From Acidobacteriota bacterium (GTDB lineage Bacteria; Acidobacteriota; Vicinamibacteria; Fen-336), in NCBI GenBank assembly GCA_022340585.1, contig JAJDNS010000032.1, positions 1 through 64,000 of the forward strand: a stretch of 64,000 bases of DNA, written 5' to 3'. Below are positions 50,352 to 59,395 of the stretch, piece by piece. The translations under genes and the position numbers were made by a program. The notes under the pieces were generated by a model, which worked only from the letters and a program-made list of their open reading frames with translations, was not told the origin of the DNA and searched no databases. Numbering within the stretch: position 1 is the first letter of the stretch; every line of letters starts with the position of its first letter.

Positions 50352-51344
50352 ATGAGCGCTCCGACCCGACCTGAGATCTCCGTGGTTGTTCCCCTCTACA
50401 ACGAGGCCGAGAACCTCGACGATCTTCACCGCGAGATGAGCACGGCCCTCGAGTCCACGGGGCGGGAGTTCGAGCTCGTCCTCGTGGACGACGGGAGCAC
50501 GGACGGGACCCGCGCCCGCCTCCTGGCCCTGGAGGAGTCCGACCCCCGCGTCCGCGTCGTGCTGCTCCGGCGCAACTTCGGGCAGACGGCGGCGTTCTCC
50601 GCCGGCTTCGACCGCGCGGAAGGCGACTTCGTGGTGACCTCGGACGGCGACCTTCAGAACGACCCCGCCGACATCCCCGCCCTCCTCGCGAGGCTGGAGT
50701 CCGACGACCTCGACATGGTGTGTGGGTGGCGCCGTGAGCGGAAGGATCCGCTCTCGAAGCGGATCCCGTCCTTCTTTGCCAACCGCCTGATCTCCTGGTC
50801 CACGGGCGTTCAGCTGCACGACTACGGCTGCTCGCTGAAGGCCATGCGGGCCGAGGTGGTGAAGGGCCTGCGGCTCTACGGAGAGATGCACCGGTTCATT
50901 CCCGCGGTCGCCTCGTGGATGGGGGTGGCGCTGGCCGAGGTCCCGGTGAACCACCGGCCCCGGACGCGGGGCAGCAGCAAGTACGGCCTGGGGCGGACGG
51001 TGCGTGTCCTCCTCGATCTGTTCACCGTGAAGTTCCTGCTCGCCTACGGGACCCGGCCCGCCCACCTGTTCGGCCTCATGGGCCTGGCCTTCGGGGGCAC
51101 CGGCTTCGTGATCCTCGTGTACCTCGCCGGGATCAAGCTCTTCGCGGATCAGGCGATCGGCGGACGGCCCCTGCTGCTGCTCGGGGCGTTGCTCTTCCTG
51201 ACCGGGGTCATCCTCGTCAACTTCGGGCTGATGGGGGAGCTTCTGGTGCGGACCTGGCACGAGAGCCAGGACAAGCCGATCTACGTGGTGCAGGAGCGTC
51301 GTCCGCGACCTGGCGGCGACGCCGCCCCCCCCTCCGGCTCTTGA
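50352..51344 (+). CDS. Glycosyltransferase family 2 with two membrane segments (polyisoprenyl-phosphate type)
   Basis: 330-aa enzyme of the DPM1/GtrB-like group that loads a sugar from a nucleotide donor onto a polyisoprenyl phosphate. The GT-A domain has VVVPLYNEAENLDDL, VDDGSTDGT and TSDGDLQNDPADI; two C-terminal hydrophobic segments follow. The ATG follows a TATACT hexamer (50336-50341) at 10 nt and a GAGG. It starts the surface-glycan locus; its stop overlaps the next gene, a GT4, by TTGA. Confidence 0.93.
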   Translation: MSAPTRPEISVVVPLYNEAENLDDLHREMSTALESTGREFELVLVDDGSTDGTRARLLALEESDPRVRVVLLRRNFGQTAAFSAGFDRAEGDFVVTSDGDLQNDPADIPALLARLESDDLDMVCGWRRERKDPLSKRIPSFFANRLISWSTGVQLHDYGCSLKAMRAEVVKGLRLYGEMHRFIPAVASWMGVALAEVPVNHRPRTRGSSKYGLGRTVRVLLDLFTVKFLLAYGTRPAHLFGLMGLAFGGTGFVILVYLAGIKLFADQAIGGRPLLLLGALLFLTGVILVNFGLMGELLVRTWHESQDKPIYVVQERRPRPGGDAAPPSGS

Positions 51345-52537
51345 TCCGGGTCCTCTTTCTCACCGAGTCCTTCCACCCCGTGCTCGGCGGGGGCGAGACC
51401 CACGTCCGCCAGCTCGGCGCCGATCTCGTGGCCCACGGTCACCGCGCGACGGTCGTCACCCGCCGCGGCGAGGCCTCGTGGCCCGCGGAGGACGAGATCG
51501 ACGGCGTTCGGGTGAGGCGCGTCCCGCCCGCGGGGCCAGGACGGATCGGCAAGTACCTCATGGTGCCGGGCGCCCTCCGGGCCCTGGCTCGGGAGGCCCC
51601 GGGGCACGACGTGATCGTGGTCCGGAGCACGCGCGTGCTCGGGGTGCCGGGGCTGGTCGCCGCGCGGGCTCTCGGGCGGCCGGTGATCCTCCAGCCCGAG
51701 GTCAACGGGGAGCTGAGCGGCGAGGCGTTCACCTGGGGGTGGAGCCGAGGCCGGGGCCTCGACCCGGTGGTCCGGCGCCTCGTGGCGGTGCGCAACCGGT
51801 GGCTGCGGGACGCCGACGCCTTCGTGGCGATGTCGAGCAGGATCCGGGAGGAGATGGTGGAGGCCGGGATCGCGGCCGAGCGCGTCGCGCTGATTCACCA
51901 CGGCGTCGACACCGCGCGCTTCCGCCCGGCGGAGCCGGGCGAGCGCAAGGGTCTTCGGAGGTCGCTGGGCCTGCCCGGGGGCGTGCTGGCGGTCTTCACC
52001 GGGAGGCTCCTCCGGGGGAAGGGGCTGGAGACGCTTCTCGCGGCCTTCGAGGCGTTGGCCTCGGCCCGTCCCGACGTCCACCTGGTTCTCGTGGGCAGCG
52101 GGGAAGGCCAGGCCCTGTCCGTCGAGGAGGACCTGCGTGCCGACGTGCGGGCCCGGGGCCTCGACGACCGCGTGGTCTTCGCCGGGCGTCGGGACGCGGT
52201 GGAGAGCTACCTGCGGGCCGGCGACGTGTTCGTCTTCCCGTCCGTCTTCGAAGCGCTGGGGATCTCCCTGGTCGAGGCCGCCGCTTGCGGTCTGCCCGCG
52301 GTGGCCAGCCGGACCGGCGGCATCGTGGACGTGGTCGAAGAAGGCCGGTCGGGGTTCCTGGTGACACCGGGGCAGGCGAGGGAGCTGGCCTCCGCACTGG
52401 CCTCCCTGGTGAGTGACGCCTCACGGCGTGAAGCGATGGGCGATCGCGCTCGGCGGATCGCCCTCGCTCATTTCGACGAGCGCGACGCTGCCGTCCGCTA
52501 CCGGGCGCTCTTCCGCCACGTCAGCGTTCGTCGCTGA
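51341..52537 (+). CDS. Glycosyltransferase family 4
   Basis: 398-aa GT-B fold enzyme starting with TTG overlapping the GT2 stop. The N-terminal GGGETHVRQLGADLVAHGH and the GT4 C-terminal pattern FTGRLLRGKGLETLLAAF and VFPSVFEALGISLVEAAACGLPAVASRTGGIVDVVEEG are complete. Cytoplasmic or membrane-associated retaining glycosyltransferase; sugar unknown. Coupled to the GT2, so the two probably act in sequence. Confidence 0.9.
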   Translation: MIRVLFLTESFHPVLGGGETHVRQLGADLVAHGHRATVVTRRGEASWPAEDEIDGVRVRRVPPAGPGRIGKYLMVPGALRALAREAPGHDVIVVRSTRVLGVPGLVAARALGRPVILQPEVNGELSGEAFTWGWSRGRGLDPVVRRLVAVRNRWLRDADAFVAMSSRIREEMVEAGIAAERVALIHHGVDTARFRPAEPGERKGLRRSLGLPGGVLAVFTGRLLRGKGLETLLAAFEALASARPDVHLVLVGSGEGQALSVEEDLRADVRARGLDDRVVFAGRRDAVESYLRAGDVFVFPSVFEALGISLVEAAACGLPAVASRTGGIVDVVEEGRSGFLVTPGQARELASALASLVSDASRREAMGDRARRIALAHFDERDAAVRYRALFRHVSVRR

Positions 52538-52567
52538 CCGGGGCGCGCCCCGCCACGACCCTCGACG

Positions 52568-53749
52568 CTACTCGTCCCGGTCGGCGTCCGCCCTCGCCTG
52601 GAGGGACGACGGGATGTGCTCCTCGTGCAGGTGGAGGTCGTCGTCCATGACTGGCTGCTCGAGCTTGAACGAGAAGTACAGGGCCAGGAGGATCACCGTG
52701 CCGAAGACCCCGATGAAGTGCAGCCACAGGTAGCGCGTGACGCTCTGGATCGGGTGCAGGGCCTCCTCGAGATCCTGCTCGACGGTGACGAGCCACAGGA
52801 CGCCGGGGATCTGATCGACCGGAGAGAAACCGACCACCCGCGCGGGCTCCACGACGACCTGCCGCCCCTCGACCTCGGTCTTCACCTCCTGGACCGTCCA
52901 GTAGCCCCGGCGGATGCGGGCCTTGCCGAAGATCGCCTCGCCGTCGGCGGCGAGGGGGAAACCTTCGATGGCGCCGGAGAGGGAGTCGAAGCCCGGGAAG
53001 GTCGCGTTCAGGATCCGGTCCCCCTCGTCGGAGGCGAGGATCATCCCGTCGGTGGCCCGGATGAGGGTGGCGTGGCCGGTGCGGCCGACGCGGACCGGGG
53101 CCAGCACGCCGTAGAGATCCCTGGCGTCGAGAAGGCCCCTGATCGCTCCCCGGAAGAGCCCGTCGCCGTCCAGCACCGGATAGGCGAGCTCGAGAGCGGC
53201 CATCGATGCCCCCCGCGAGCGCTCGATGTCACCGATCCAGGCCTGGGCCTCGCCCTCCTGGGCCGACAGCTCCTGGAACCAGGGACTCTCTGCGTGGAAG
53301 AGGCGCCCGCCGCGGCCGGAGGACGCCACCACACGGCCGGTGGCGTCGACTACCCGGATGGACTTCAACCCCGGCCGCACCGCGGTCACGTCGCGAAGCT
53401 GCCGGGCGAGGTCCGACTCGAGGACGGCGGGATCCCCGTCGGAGTTCCAGGCCTGCTCGAGCCGACGGGCCTCCTCGGGCGAGACGGCCTTCGCTGGTCG
53501 GCTCAGGATCTCCGTGACCTCCTGCCGACGGGCGAGGAGGCGCAGCTCCAGGATCTGCTCTCCAATGTGCCGCTCGAGAGCGAGCTTGGTCTGGACCGCC
53601 CGTTGCTCGAGGCCGACACCGACCGAGTCGCGAAGCTGGTTCTTTGCCATGTTGACGACGATGAAGGACCCGAAGGCCAGGAAGGGCATCGCCGCGAAGA
53701 AGAACGCCGTCAGGACCCGCGTGTCGAGGTAGTACTTGTGCTTGGCCAT
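52568..53749 (-). CDS. Membrane protein with an extracytoplasmic dCache-type sensor domain
   Basis: 393-aa protein with one N-terminal membrane segment (LTAFFFAAMPFLAFGSFIVV), a large outer domain and a second segment near the C-terminus (YLWLHFIGVFGTVILLALYF), then a short cytoplasmic tail. The outer part has the double-Cache layout: a long helix, then PWFQELSAQEGEAQAWIGDIERS and a second DGMILASDEGDRILNATFP lobe. There is no kinase, cyclase or methyl-accepting domain, so it is an orphan sensor that would need a partner. The ATG has GGAGG 6 bases upstream. Confidence 0.85.
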   Translation of the reverse strand: MAKHKYYLDTRVLTAFFFAAMPFLAFGSFIVVNMAKNQLRDSVGVGLEQRAVQTKLALERHIGEQILELRLLARRQEVTEILSRPAKAVSPEEARRLEQAWNSDGDPAVLESDLARQLRDVTAVRPGLKSIRVVDATGRVVASSGRGGRLFHAESPWFQELSAQEGEAQAWIGDIERSRGASMAALELAYPVLDGDGLFRGAIRGLLDARDLYGVLAPVRVGRTGHATLIRATDGMILASDEGDRILNATFPGFDSLSGAIEGFPLAADGEAIFGKARIRRGYWTVQEVKTEVEGRQVVVEPARVVGFSPVDQIPGVLWLVTVEQDLEEALHPIQSVTRYLWLHFIGVFGTVILLALYFSFKLEQPVMDDDLHLHEEHIPSSLQARADADRDE

Positions 53750-53875
53750 CGGCTTCCTCCCGGAAGGACCGAGATCCGGCCGCGGCCGAGGGGCAACCTG
53801 CCTCGAAGGGGCCGGCTCCCCGAACGGGACGGTCGAGTCTCGGTAGGTCTCGGCAGCAACGGCGCCAGAGAGCGA

Positions 53876-53905
53876 AGCGTAGGCCGCGCGGTTCGGCGGA
53901 GTCAA
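53876..53905 (-). promoter_or_regulatory. Promoter of the Cache sensor gene
   Basis: On the minus strand TTGACT (53900-53905), 18-nt spacer, TACGCT (53876-53881). The rest of the 273-bp divergent spacer has only a TACACT hexamer (53965-53970) on the plus strand before the epimerase gene. Confidence 0.55.
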
Positions 53906-54022
53906 GCAAAACGCACCAGGTGTGCCATGATCGCGGCGGCTCACGACGGATCGCGGGGTGCCGTTACACTGGACGCGGCCCGCGCCGGCGGGTCGCGGAT
54001 TCCTGGAGGGGCGGAGAGCATC

Positions 54023-55003
54023 ATGCGGGTGGCGCTGACCGGCGCTTCCGGTTACACCGGGGGGCGGCTTCTCGGGACCCTGCGGGGCCGGGGGGAAGAC
54101 GTGACCGCTCTCGTACGAGCCTCCTCGGTCACCGAAGAGCTGCGGGGGGCCGGCGCCACGCTGGTGGAGGGCGACCTGGCCAGCGACGAGGCCGTACGCC
54201 GTCTGGTGGACGGTGCCGACGCGGTGGTGCACGTGGCCGCGGTGTACCGCACCGCCGGGCACCCCGACTCCTACTACCGGGAGGTCAACGTCGGCGGCAC
54301 CGAGCGGCTGCTCGAGGCGGCGGCGGCGGCGGGGGTGCGGCGGTTCGTCCACACGTCCACCGTGGGGGTCCACGGTCACGTGAAGAACCCCCCGGCCGAC
54401 GAGAACGCGCCCGTCGCGCCCGGCGACGTCTACCAGGCGACGAAGGCCGAGGCCGAGGCCCTGGCCCTGGACTTCCACCGCCGGAGGGGAGTCCCGGTCG
54501 CGGTGGTGCGGCCCGGGGCCATCTATGGCCCGGGGGAGACCCGCCTCCTCAAGCTCTTCCGTGCCATCGCCCGCGGGCGCTATGCCCTCGTGGGAGACGG
54601 GCGCAGCTTCTACCACCCCGTGTACATCGACGACCTGGTGCAGGGCTTCCTCCTCGCCCTGGATCGAGACGCCGCGGTGGGGGAGAGCTTCCTGATCTGC
54701 GGTCCCGAGTACGTGTCCCAGGCCGAGCTCGCCGCCCTCATCGCGCGGCACACCGGCGGGCGCGTGCTGCCCTTCCGCCTCCCGGCGGGGCCGATCCAGT
54801 GGGCCGGTGACGTCGTGGAGGCCCTCTGCGTTCCCCTCGGGATCGACCCGCCGCTCCACCGCCGCCGCGTGGACTTCTGGACCAAGAGCCGGGCCTTCAG
54901 CATCGAGAAGGCCCGGAAGATCCTCGGGTACGACCCCCAGGTCCATCTGGAGGACGGAATCGCCCGCACCGCGCGCTGGTACCGGGAGGCGGGGTGGCTG
55001 TAG
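54023..55003 (+). CDS. NAD-dependent epimerase/dehydratase family protein
   Basis: Extended SDR of 326 aa. The Rossmann motif TGASGYTGGRL, the Ser/Thr of VHTSTVGVHG and the catalytic YQATKAEAE triad are present, with HPVYIDDLVQGF near the end. Closest in layout to the 3-beta-HSD/UDP-sugar epimerase type; cofactor probably NAD. The substrate is likely a nucleotide sugar given the surrounding glycan genes, but that is inference. Next gene overlaps its 3' end. Confidence 0.88.
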   Translation: MRVALTGASGYTGGRLLGTLRGRGEDVTALVRASSVTEELRGAGATLVEGDLASDEAVRRLVDGADAVVHVAAVYRTAGHPDSYYREVNVGGTERLLEAAAAAGVRRFVHTSTVGVHGHVKNPPADENAPVAPGDVYQATKAEAEALALDFHRRRGVPVAVVRPGAIYGPGETRLLKLFRAIARGRYALVGDGRSFYHPVYIDDLVQGFLLALDRDAAVGESFLICGPEYVSQAELAALIARHTGGRVLPFRLPAGPIQWAGDVVEALCVPLGIDPPLHRRRVDFWTKSRAFSIEKARKILGYDPQVHLEDGIARTARWYREAGWL

Positions 55004-56931
55004 TGCCCGGCCCGGGGAGCGGGGACCGTCGGGCCCGGGCGATCCTCGTCACGGTGGCGGTGCTCCTGGTCGGGCTCGCGGTCTCGACTGATCTGCCCTC
55101 GGTCTCCGAGCACGAGTTCTGGGGGGACGGGGCGACCTACTACGCGATGGCCTGGAGCCTCGCCCGGGACCACGACGTCCGCTACGAAGGGGCGGACCTC
55201 GAGCGCGTCCGGCGCGAGTATCCGGCGGGCCCCCAGGGCCTCTTCGTCAAGCGGTCCAGCGGCGGGCTCACCCTCGACCCGGACGGGCCCTTTCCGTGGG
55301 TGCGTCGCGTCCGGCCCGACGAAGCCCGGCTCTACTTCGCCAAGGGCCTCGCCTACCCGTTGGTCGCGGCCCCGCTGGTGGCCCTCGTGGGCACCCGGGG
55401 GCTGCTGCTCACGAACGCCCTCGTCCTGGGGCTCGCGCTGTGGCTGGCGTACGCCGTCCTGCGTCGCCGGGGCGTGGACGCGGGCCGGTCGGTGGTCACC
55501 GTCGTCGTCTTGATCCTGGCCACCGTGGCCCCCGTCTACCTCTTCTGGCCGGCCCCGGAGCTGCTCGGCCTGGCCCTCGTGACCGCTGGCCTCGCGGCCT
55601 GGTTCTCGGGGCGACCGCTGCTCTCCGCGGCCTTCTTCGGCCTGGCGGGGTACGTGAAGTGGCCCAACCTCCTGATGGCGGCTCCCCTCGGCTTCGAGCC
55701 CCTCGTGGAGGGGTGGCGCTCGGGGCGGTGGCCGGGGGCCGGGGCCGGGCTCAAGGAGTCCGCGCGTCGCGGAGTCGTCATGGGGCTCACCGTCGCCGGT
55801 CTCCTGGCCATGAACGTGGCGTTCACCGGGGAGCTCAACTACCAGGGGGGTGAGCGCAAGACCTTCTACGACCGCTTCCCCTTCGACGAGCAGGGGACCA
55901 CCTTCGACGCCGCGGGCCAGTGGATGACGACGGAGAGCCTCGGGCCCCTCGTGGCCGAGCGGGACGACGAGGGCACGAGTGAGCGGACCGGCCCGGCCCG
56001 GGCCCGGGTGGAGATCTGGGAATCCCTCGTGTGGAACCTCGGCTACTACTGGATTGGCCGGTTCGGGGGAGCGCTCGCCTACTTTGGAGGGGCGGTGGTG
56101 GCCCTCCTCCTCTTCGCGCTGGTGGGACCGCGCTCCCGTGCCGGCGGGCTCGCCCTGGTCGCGGTCCTGCTCTCCGCCTTCGCCTACATGTGGATCATTC
56201 CCGACAACTGGTACGGCGGAGGGGGCACGGTGGGGAACCGGTACTTCCTGAGCATCCTCCCCGCCTTCCTGTTCCTGGTGCCACGGGGCCGGGAGTGGGG
56301 AGTGGCCCTCGGGGGGGTGGCGCTGTGCGGCGTCTTCCTGTCGCCCGTCCTCCTCTCGCCCGTCGAGCACTCGCGCCGGCCCGGGGACCACGCCACCCGG
56401 GGGCCCTTTCGCCTGCTGCCGGCCGAGCTGACGATGCTCAACGACCTCTCGGTGTTCACCGAGAGCTGGCGCAAGAAAAGGCCCTTCGGCTTCGTCGGAA
56501 ACGCGGGCCGTCACGCCGACCCCGACGCCTACAACCTCTACTTCCTGGACAACGGGACGTTCGGGAAGGAGACGTTCGGCGAGCGCCAGGGATTCTGGCT
56601 CCGCGCCGGGAAGCCGGCGGAGGTGGTGGTGCGCGCCTTCGATCTCGCCCCGGTGCGGCAGATCGTCGTGCGGCTGAGCGGCGGCCCCATGGGCGACGTG
56701 GTCTCGGTGCGGCGCGCGTGGTCCTCGCACCGGGTCTCGGTGAGTCCGGGGCAGACGCGCGAGGTCAAGCTGGCGGTGGGGAGGGGGCTGCGGTACTACG
56801 ACACCTACCTGCACGTCCTCCATCTCGGCTCTCGACGGGGAGCGTCGCTGCCCGACGGGCGGGCGGTGGGCGCGTTCGTCGAGATCCGGCTCGAGCTCGG
56901 CCCGCCCTTCGCCACGGCTTCGGGCCCGTGA
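54994..56931 (+). CDS. GT-C-like polytopic membrane protein, paralogue 1
   Basis: 645-aa protein with a signal-like first segment (ILVTVAVLLVGLAVS), about ten hydrophobic segments and a soluble C-terminal domain of about 130 residues. The first loop has an acidic pair (EHEFWGDGATYYAMAWSLA), as in GT-C glycosyltransferases. It shares TGELNYQGGERKTFYDR, IPDNWYGG, GNRYFL and LPAELTML blocks with the next gene, showing a tandem duplication. The GTG at 54994 (GGAGG upstream) is chosen; a GTG at 55003 is an alternative. Sugar or lipid carrier unknown; family not recognised by me. Confidence 0.8.
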   Translation: MAVVPGPGSGDRRARAILVTVAVLLVGLAVSTDLPSVSEHEFWGDGATYYAMAWSLARDHDVRYEGADLERVRREYPAGPQGLFVKRSSGGLTLDPDGPFPWVRRVRPDEARLYFAKGLAYPLVAAPLVALVGTRGLLLTNALVLGLALWLAYAVLRRRGVDAGRSVVTVVVLILATVAPVYLFWPAPELLGLALVTAGLAAWFSGRPLLSAAFFGLAGYVKWPNLLMAAPLGFEPLVEGWRSGRWPGAGAGLKESARRGVVMGLTVAGLLAMNVAFTGELNYQGGERKTFYDRFPFDEQGTTFDAAGQWMTTESLGPLVAERDDEGTSERTGPARARVEIWESLVWNLGYYWIGRFGGALAYFGGAVVALLLFALVGPRSRAGGLALVAVLLSAFAYMWIIPDNWYGGGGTVGNRYFLSILPAFLFLVPRGREWGVALGGVALCGVFLSPVLLSPVEHSRRPGDHATRGPFRLLPAELTMLNDLSVFTESWRKKRPFGFVGNAGRHADPDAYNLYFLDNGTFGKETFGERQGFWLRAGKPAEVVVRAFDLAPVRQIVVRLSGGPMGDVVSVRRAWSSHRVSVSPGQTREVKLAVGRGLRYYDTYLHVLHLGSRRGASLPDGRAVGAFVEIRLELGPPFATASGP

Positions 56932-58790
56932 CCGACCGGGCGGCACGCCTCGTTCTCGGGGTCGTTTCCGGCCTCGCCCTGGTCCTGGTCCTGGTCAGCC
57001 CGCTGGCCCTCCTGACCGACGGCCGGTTCTGGAGCGACGCCGCGACCTACCGCACCATGGCCGAGAGCCTCGCCCTCGACCTCGACCTGGAATACGGGCC
57101 GGAGGATCTCGCTCGCGCTCGCGCGGAGTACCCGGGTGGCCCCCAGGGCCTCTTTCTCAAGCGCACCGACCGCGGGGACGGGGAAGGACGCCTGGTCTAC
57201 GGGAAGGCCCTCGTCTACCCACTGGCCGGGGCCCCCTTCGTCCGTGTCTTCGGCGCGGACCGGGGCCTCCTCGTCCTCAACGGGCTGGCCTTCGTGTTGG
57301 CCCTGGGGCTGGGCTACGCGGAGCTGCGCCGTGCCGGGACTCCCGGGAACGCCCTGGCGGGGACGCTGGCCGTCTTCGTCCTCGGGGTCGTCCCCGTGTA
57401 CCTCCTCTGGATGACCCCGGAGCTGTTCAACCTCGCCCTCGCGACTGGAGGCCTCGTCGCGTGGCGGCGCGACCGTCCGACCCTCGCCGCCCTCCTGATC
57501 GGTCTGGCCGCCTACTCGAAGCCGCCGAACGCCCTCCTGGCTCTCCCCCTTCTCCTCGACCCGCTGCTGCGAGGGGGGGACTGGCGGCCGAGGCTCCTGG
57601 TCTCGGCGAGGCGCGGGGCGATCGTGGCCGCGGTGGCGGCCGCGGGCTTCGGGGCCACCTGGCTGGCCACGGGCGAGCTCAACTACCAGGGCGGCGAGCG
57701 GAAGACCTTCTACGACCGCTACCCCTTCGATCCCGGTGTGACCTTCGACTCCGCCGGGGTCTGGATGGCCACCGACCACCTGGGACCCCTCGTGGAGGGT
57801 CGCGACGAGGACAAGCGGACGGAGCGGGTGGCGCCGCCCCGGTCCCAGCAGGAGCTGCGGCGCTCGTTCGTGCTGAACCTCGTCTACTTCTGGGTCGGGC
57901 GCTTTGGAGGGGCTCTGCCCTACTTTCCCGGGGTGGTCCTGGCGGGGGTCGCCTTCCTCGTTCTCGGCCCGCGGGGGCGAGCGGGATGGCTGGGGCTCCT
58001 CACGCTGCTGGCCTCGGGGCTCGCCTACATCCTGATCATCCCCGACAACTGGTACGGCGGGGCGGGGACGATCGGCAACCGCTACTTCCTGAACCTCGTC
58101 CCCCTGGGCCTTCTCATCCTCCCCGCGCGTCGGAGCTTCTGGGTGGCGGTCGGGGCGGCGGCGATCACCGGCGTTCTCCTGCTGCCCGTGCTCGTCTCTC
58201 CAGTGCGCCACTCGCTCGCCCCCGGGGCGCACACCACGACCGCCGTCTTCCGGCGGCTTCCGGCCGAGCTGACCATGCTCGGCGATCTCTCGGTCTTCAC
58301 CGACGTCTGGCGCAAGCACCGCCCGTTCAACGCCCCGGGCGGCGATCCCGCCCGGCGGCCGCCCGGCAGCCCGCCGTCCTACTTCCTCTGGTTCCTCGAC
58401 GACGGCACCTATGGCCAGGAGACCTCGTTCGAGGAGGAGGGGTTCTGGCTGAAGGGCGGGGCCGACGCCGAGGTCGTCATCCAGGCTCTCACGCCACCGC
58501 CGGCGATCCATCTTGTCGTGACCGCCGGGCCGGCCGGCGAGATCCTGACCGTGCGCCTCGGTCGCGAGCGGCACCGGCTCGTGCTGCGGCCGCTTCACAC
58601 CCGCGAGGTCGTGCTGGAGCACCCGTCGCCCGTCCTCGGCTACTACGGGACCGCTCTCTTCCGGCTGCGGCTGAGCTCCCGCTACGGCGGCGAGCCCGAC
58701 GGGGACCGAAGGAATCTGGGCTCGTTCGTGCAGATCATCCTGGCCGAGGAGCCGCTTCCTTCCGGAGCAGGGCGTCCAGGCCGCGACTGA
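56928..58790 (+). CDS. GT-C-like polytopic membrane protein, paralogue 2
   Basis: 620-aa paralogue of the preceding gene, with the same topology and blocks: DGRFWSDAATYRTMAESLA, TGELNYQGGERKTFYDR, IPDNWYGGAGTIGNRYFL and LPAELTMLGDLSVFTDVWRKH. The GTG start overlaps the first paralogue's stop (GTGA). Likely membrane glycosyltransferases acting on a lipid-linked sugar, but catalysis is not shown. Its 3' end overlaps the convergent LON-domain gene by 56 bp. Confidence 0.8.
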   Translation: MTDRAARLVLGVVSGLALVLVLVSPLALLTDGRFWSDAATYRTMAESLALDLDLEYGPEDLARARAEYPGGPQGLFLKRTDRGDGEGRLVYGKALVYPLAGAPFVRVFGADRGLLVLNGLAFVLALGLGYAELRRAGTPGNALAGTLAVFVLGVVPVYLLWMTPELFNLALATGGLVAWRRDRPTLAALLIGLAAYSKPPNALLALPLLLDPLLRGGDWRPRLLVSARRGAIVAAVAAAGFGATWLATGELNYQGGERKTFYDRYPFDPGVTFDSAGVWMATDHLGPLVEGRDEDKRTERVAPPRSQQELRRSFVLNLVYFWVGRFGGALPYFPGVVLAGVAFLVLGPRGRAGWLGLLTLLASGLAYILIIPDNWYGGAGTIGNRYFLNLVPLGLLILPARRSFWVAVGAAAITGVLLLPVLVSPVRHSLAPGAHTTTAVFRRLPAELTMLGDLSVFTDVWRKHRPFNAPGGDPARRPPGSPPSYFLWFLDDGTYGQETSFEEEGFWLKGGADAEVVIQALTPPPAIHLVVTAGPAGEILTVRLGRERHRLVLRPLHTREVVLEHPSPVLGYYGTALFRLRLSSRYGGEPDGDRRNLGSFVQIILAEEPLPSGAGRPGRD

Positions 58791-59364
58791 TCTTCCGGCA
58801 CCGCTCCACCGGACTCGCCTCGAGGAGCTTCTGCCGCGCGCTGGCGGTGATCGGGAGGTGCTGGCAGGCGAGGTTGACCCAGGACATGGAGTCCGCCTCC
58901 CGGCGTTGCTGCTCCAGGAAGCCGCGCAGGTCCGGGTGGGCGTGAAGGTAGCGCGCGAGGGCCTCCACCGCCGGGCCAGCCTCGTCGCCCACGTCCTCCT
59001 CGGGCTGAAGAACCGCCTCCGCGATCATCAGCCGGGGGCCCACGAGCTCTCTCGCCAGGGCGCGGGCCACGCCGTCGACCTCGAGCCGGAGCTCGAGGGG
59101 CGAGACGGCGAGAGCTTCGCGGATCGTGCCGAGCGTGCCCAGGGTGTGCAGGCCCCGGGGGCCGACCTCGGGGGCCTCGGGATCGCGCTGGGTGAGGGCG
59201 AGGAGCATGGTGTCGCAACGCTCGGCCAGGCGCACCGCGGAGATGGCCTGGGGACGGCTGAGGACGAGGGCGAGCGAGGCTCCCGGAAAGAGGGACACGT
59301 CCTTCAGGGGCAACACCGGCGCCAGGCGGCTGTCCGAAGTCGCGACTACGTCAAGGTCGTCCAC
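58735..59364 (-). CDS. LON-domain (Lon N-terminal) protein
   Basis: 209-aa single-domain protein resembling the substrate-recognition domain of Lon protease without ATPase or peptidase parts: PVLPLKDVSLFPGASLALVLSRPQ, then a helical C-terminal part. Stand-alone LON domains are widespread and may bind unfolded proteins. The GTG at 59364 has AGGAGG 5 bases upstream. Its last 56 bp overlap the convergent paralogue gene. Confidence 0.85.
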   Translation of the reverse strand: MDDLDVVATSDSRLAPVLPLKDVSLFPGASLALVLSRPQAISAVRLAERCDTMLLALTQRDPEAPEVGPRGLHTLGTLGTIREALAVSPLELRLEVDGVARALARELVGPRLMIAEAVLQPEEDVGDEAGPAVEALARYLHAHPDLRGFLEQQRREADSMSWVNLACQHLPITASARQKLLEASPVERCRKISRGLDALLRKEAAPRPG

Positions 59365-59395
59365 GGCGGCCTCCTGGCGTTCGGCCCGGATGTTA

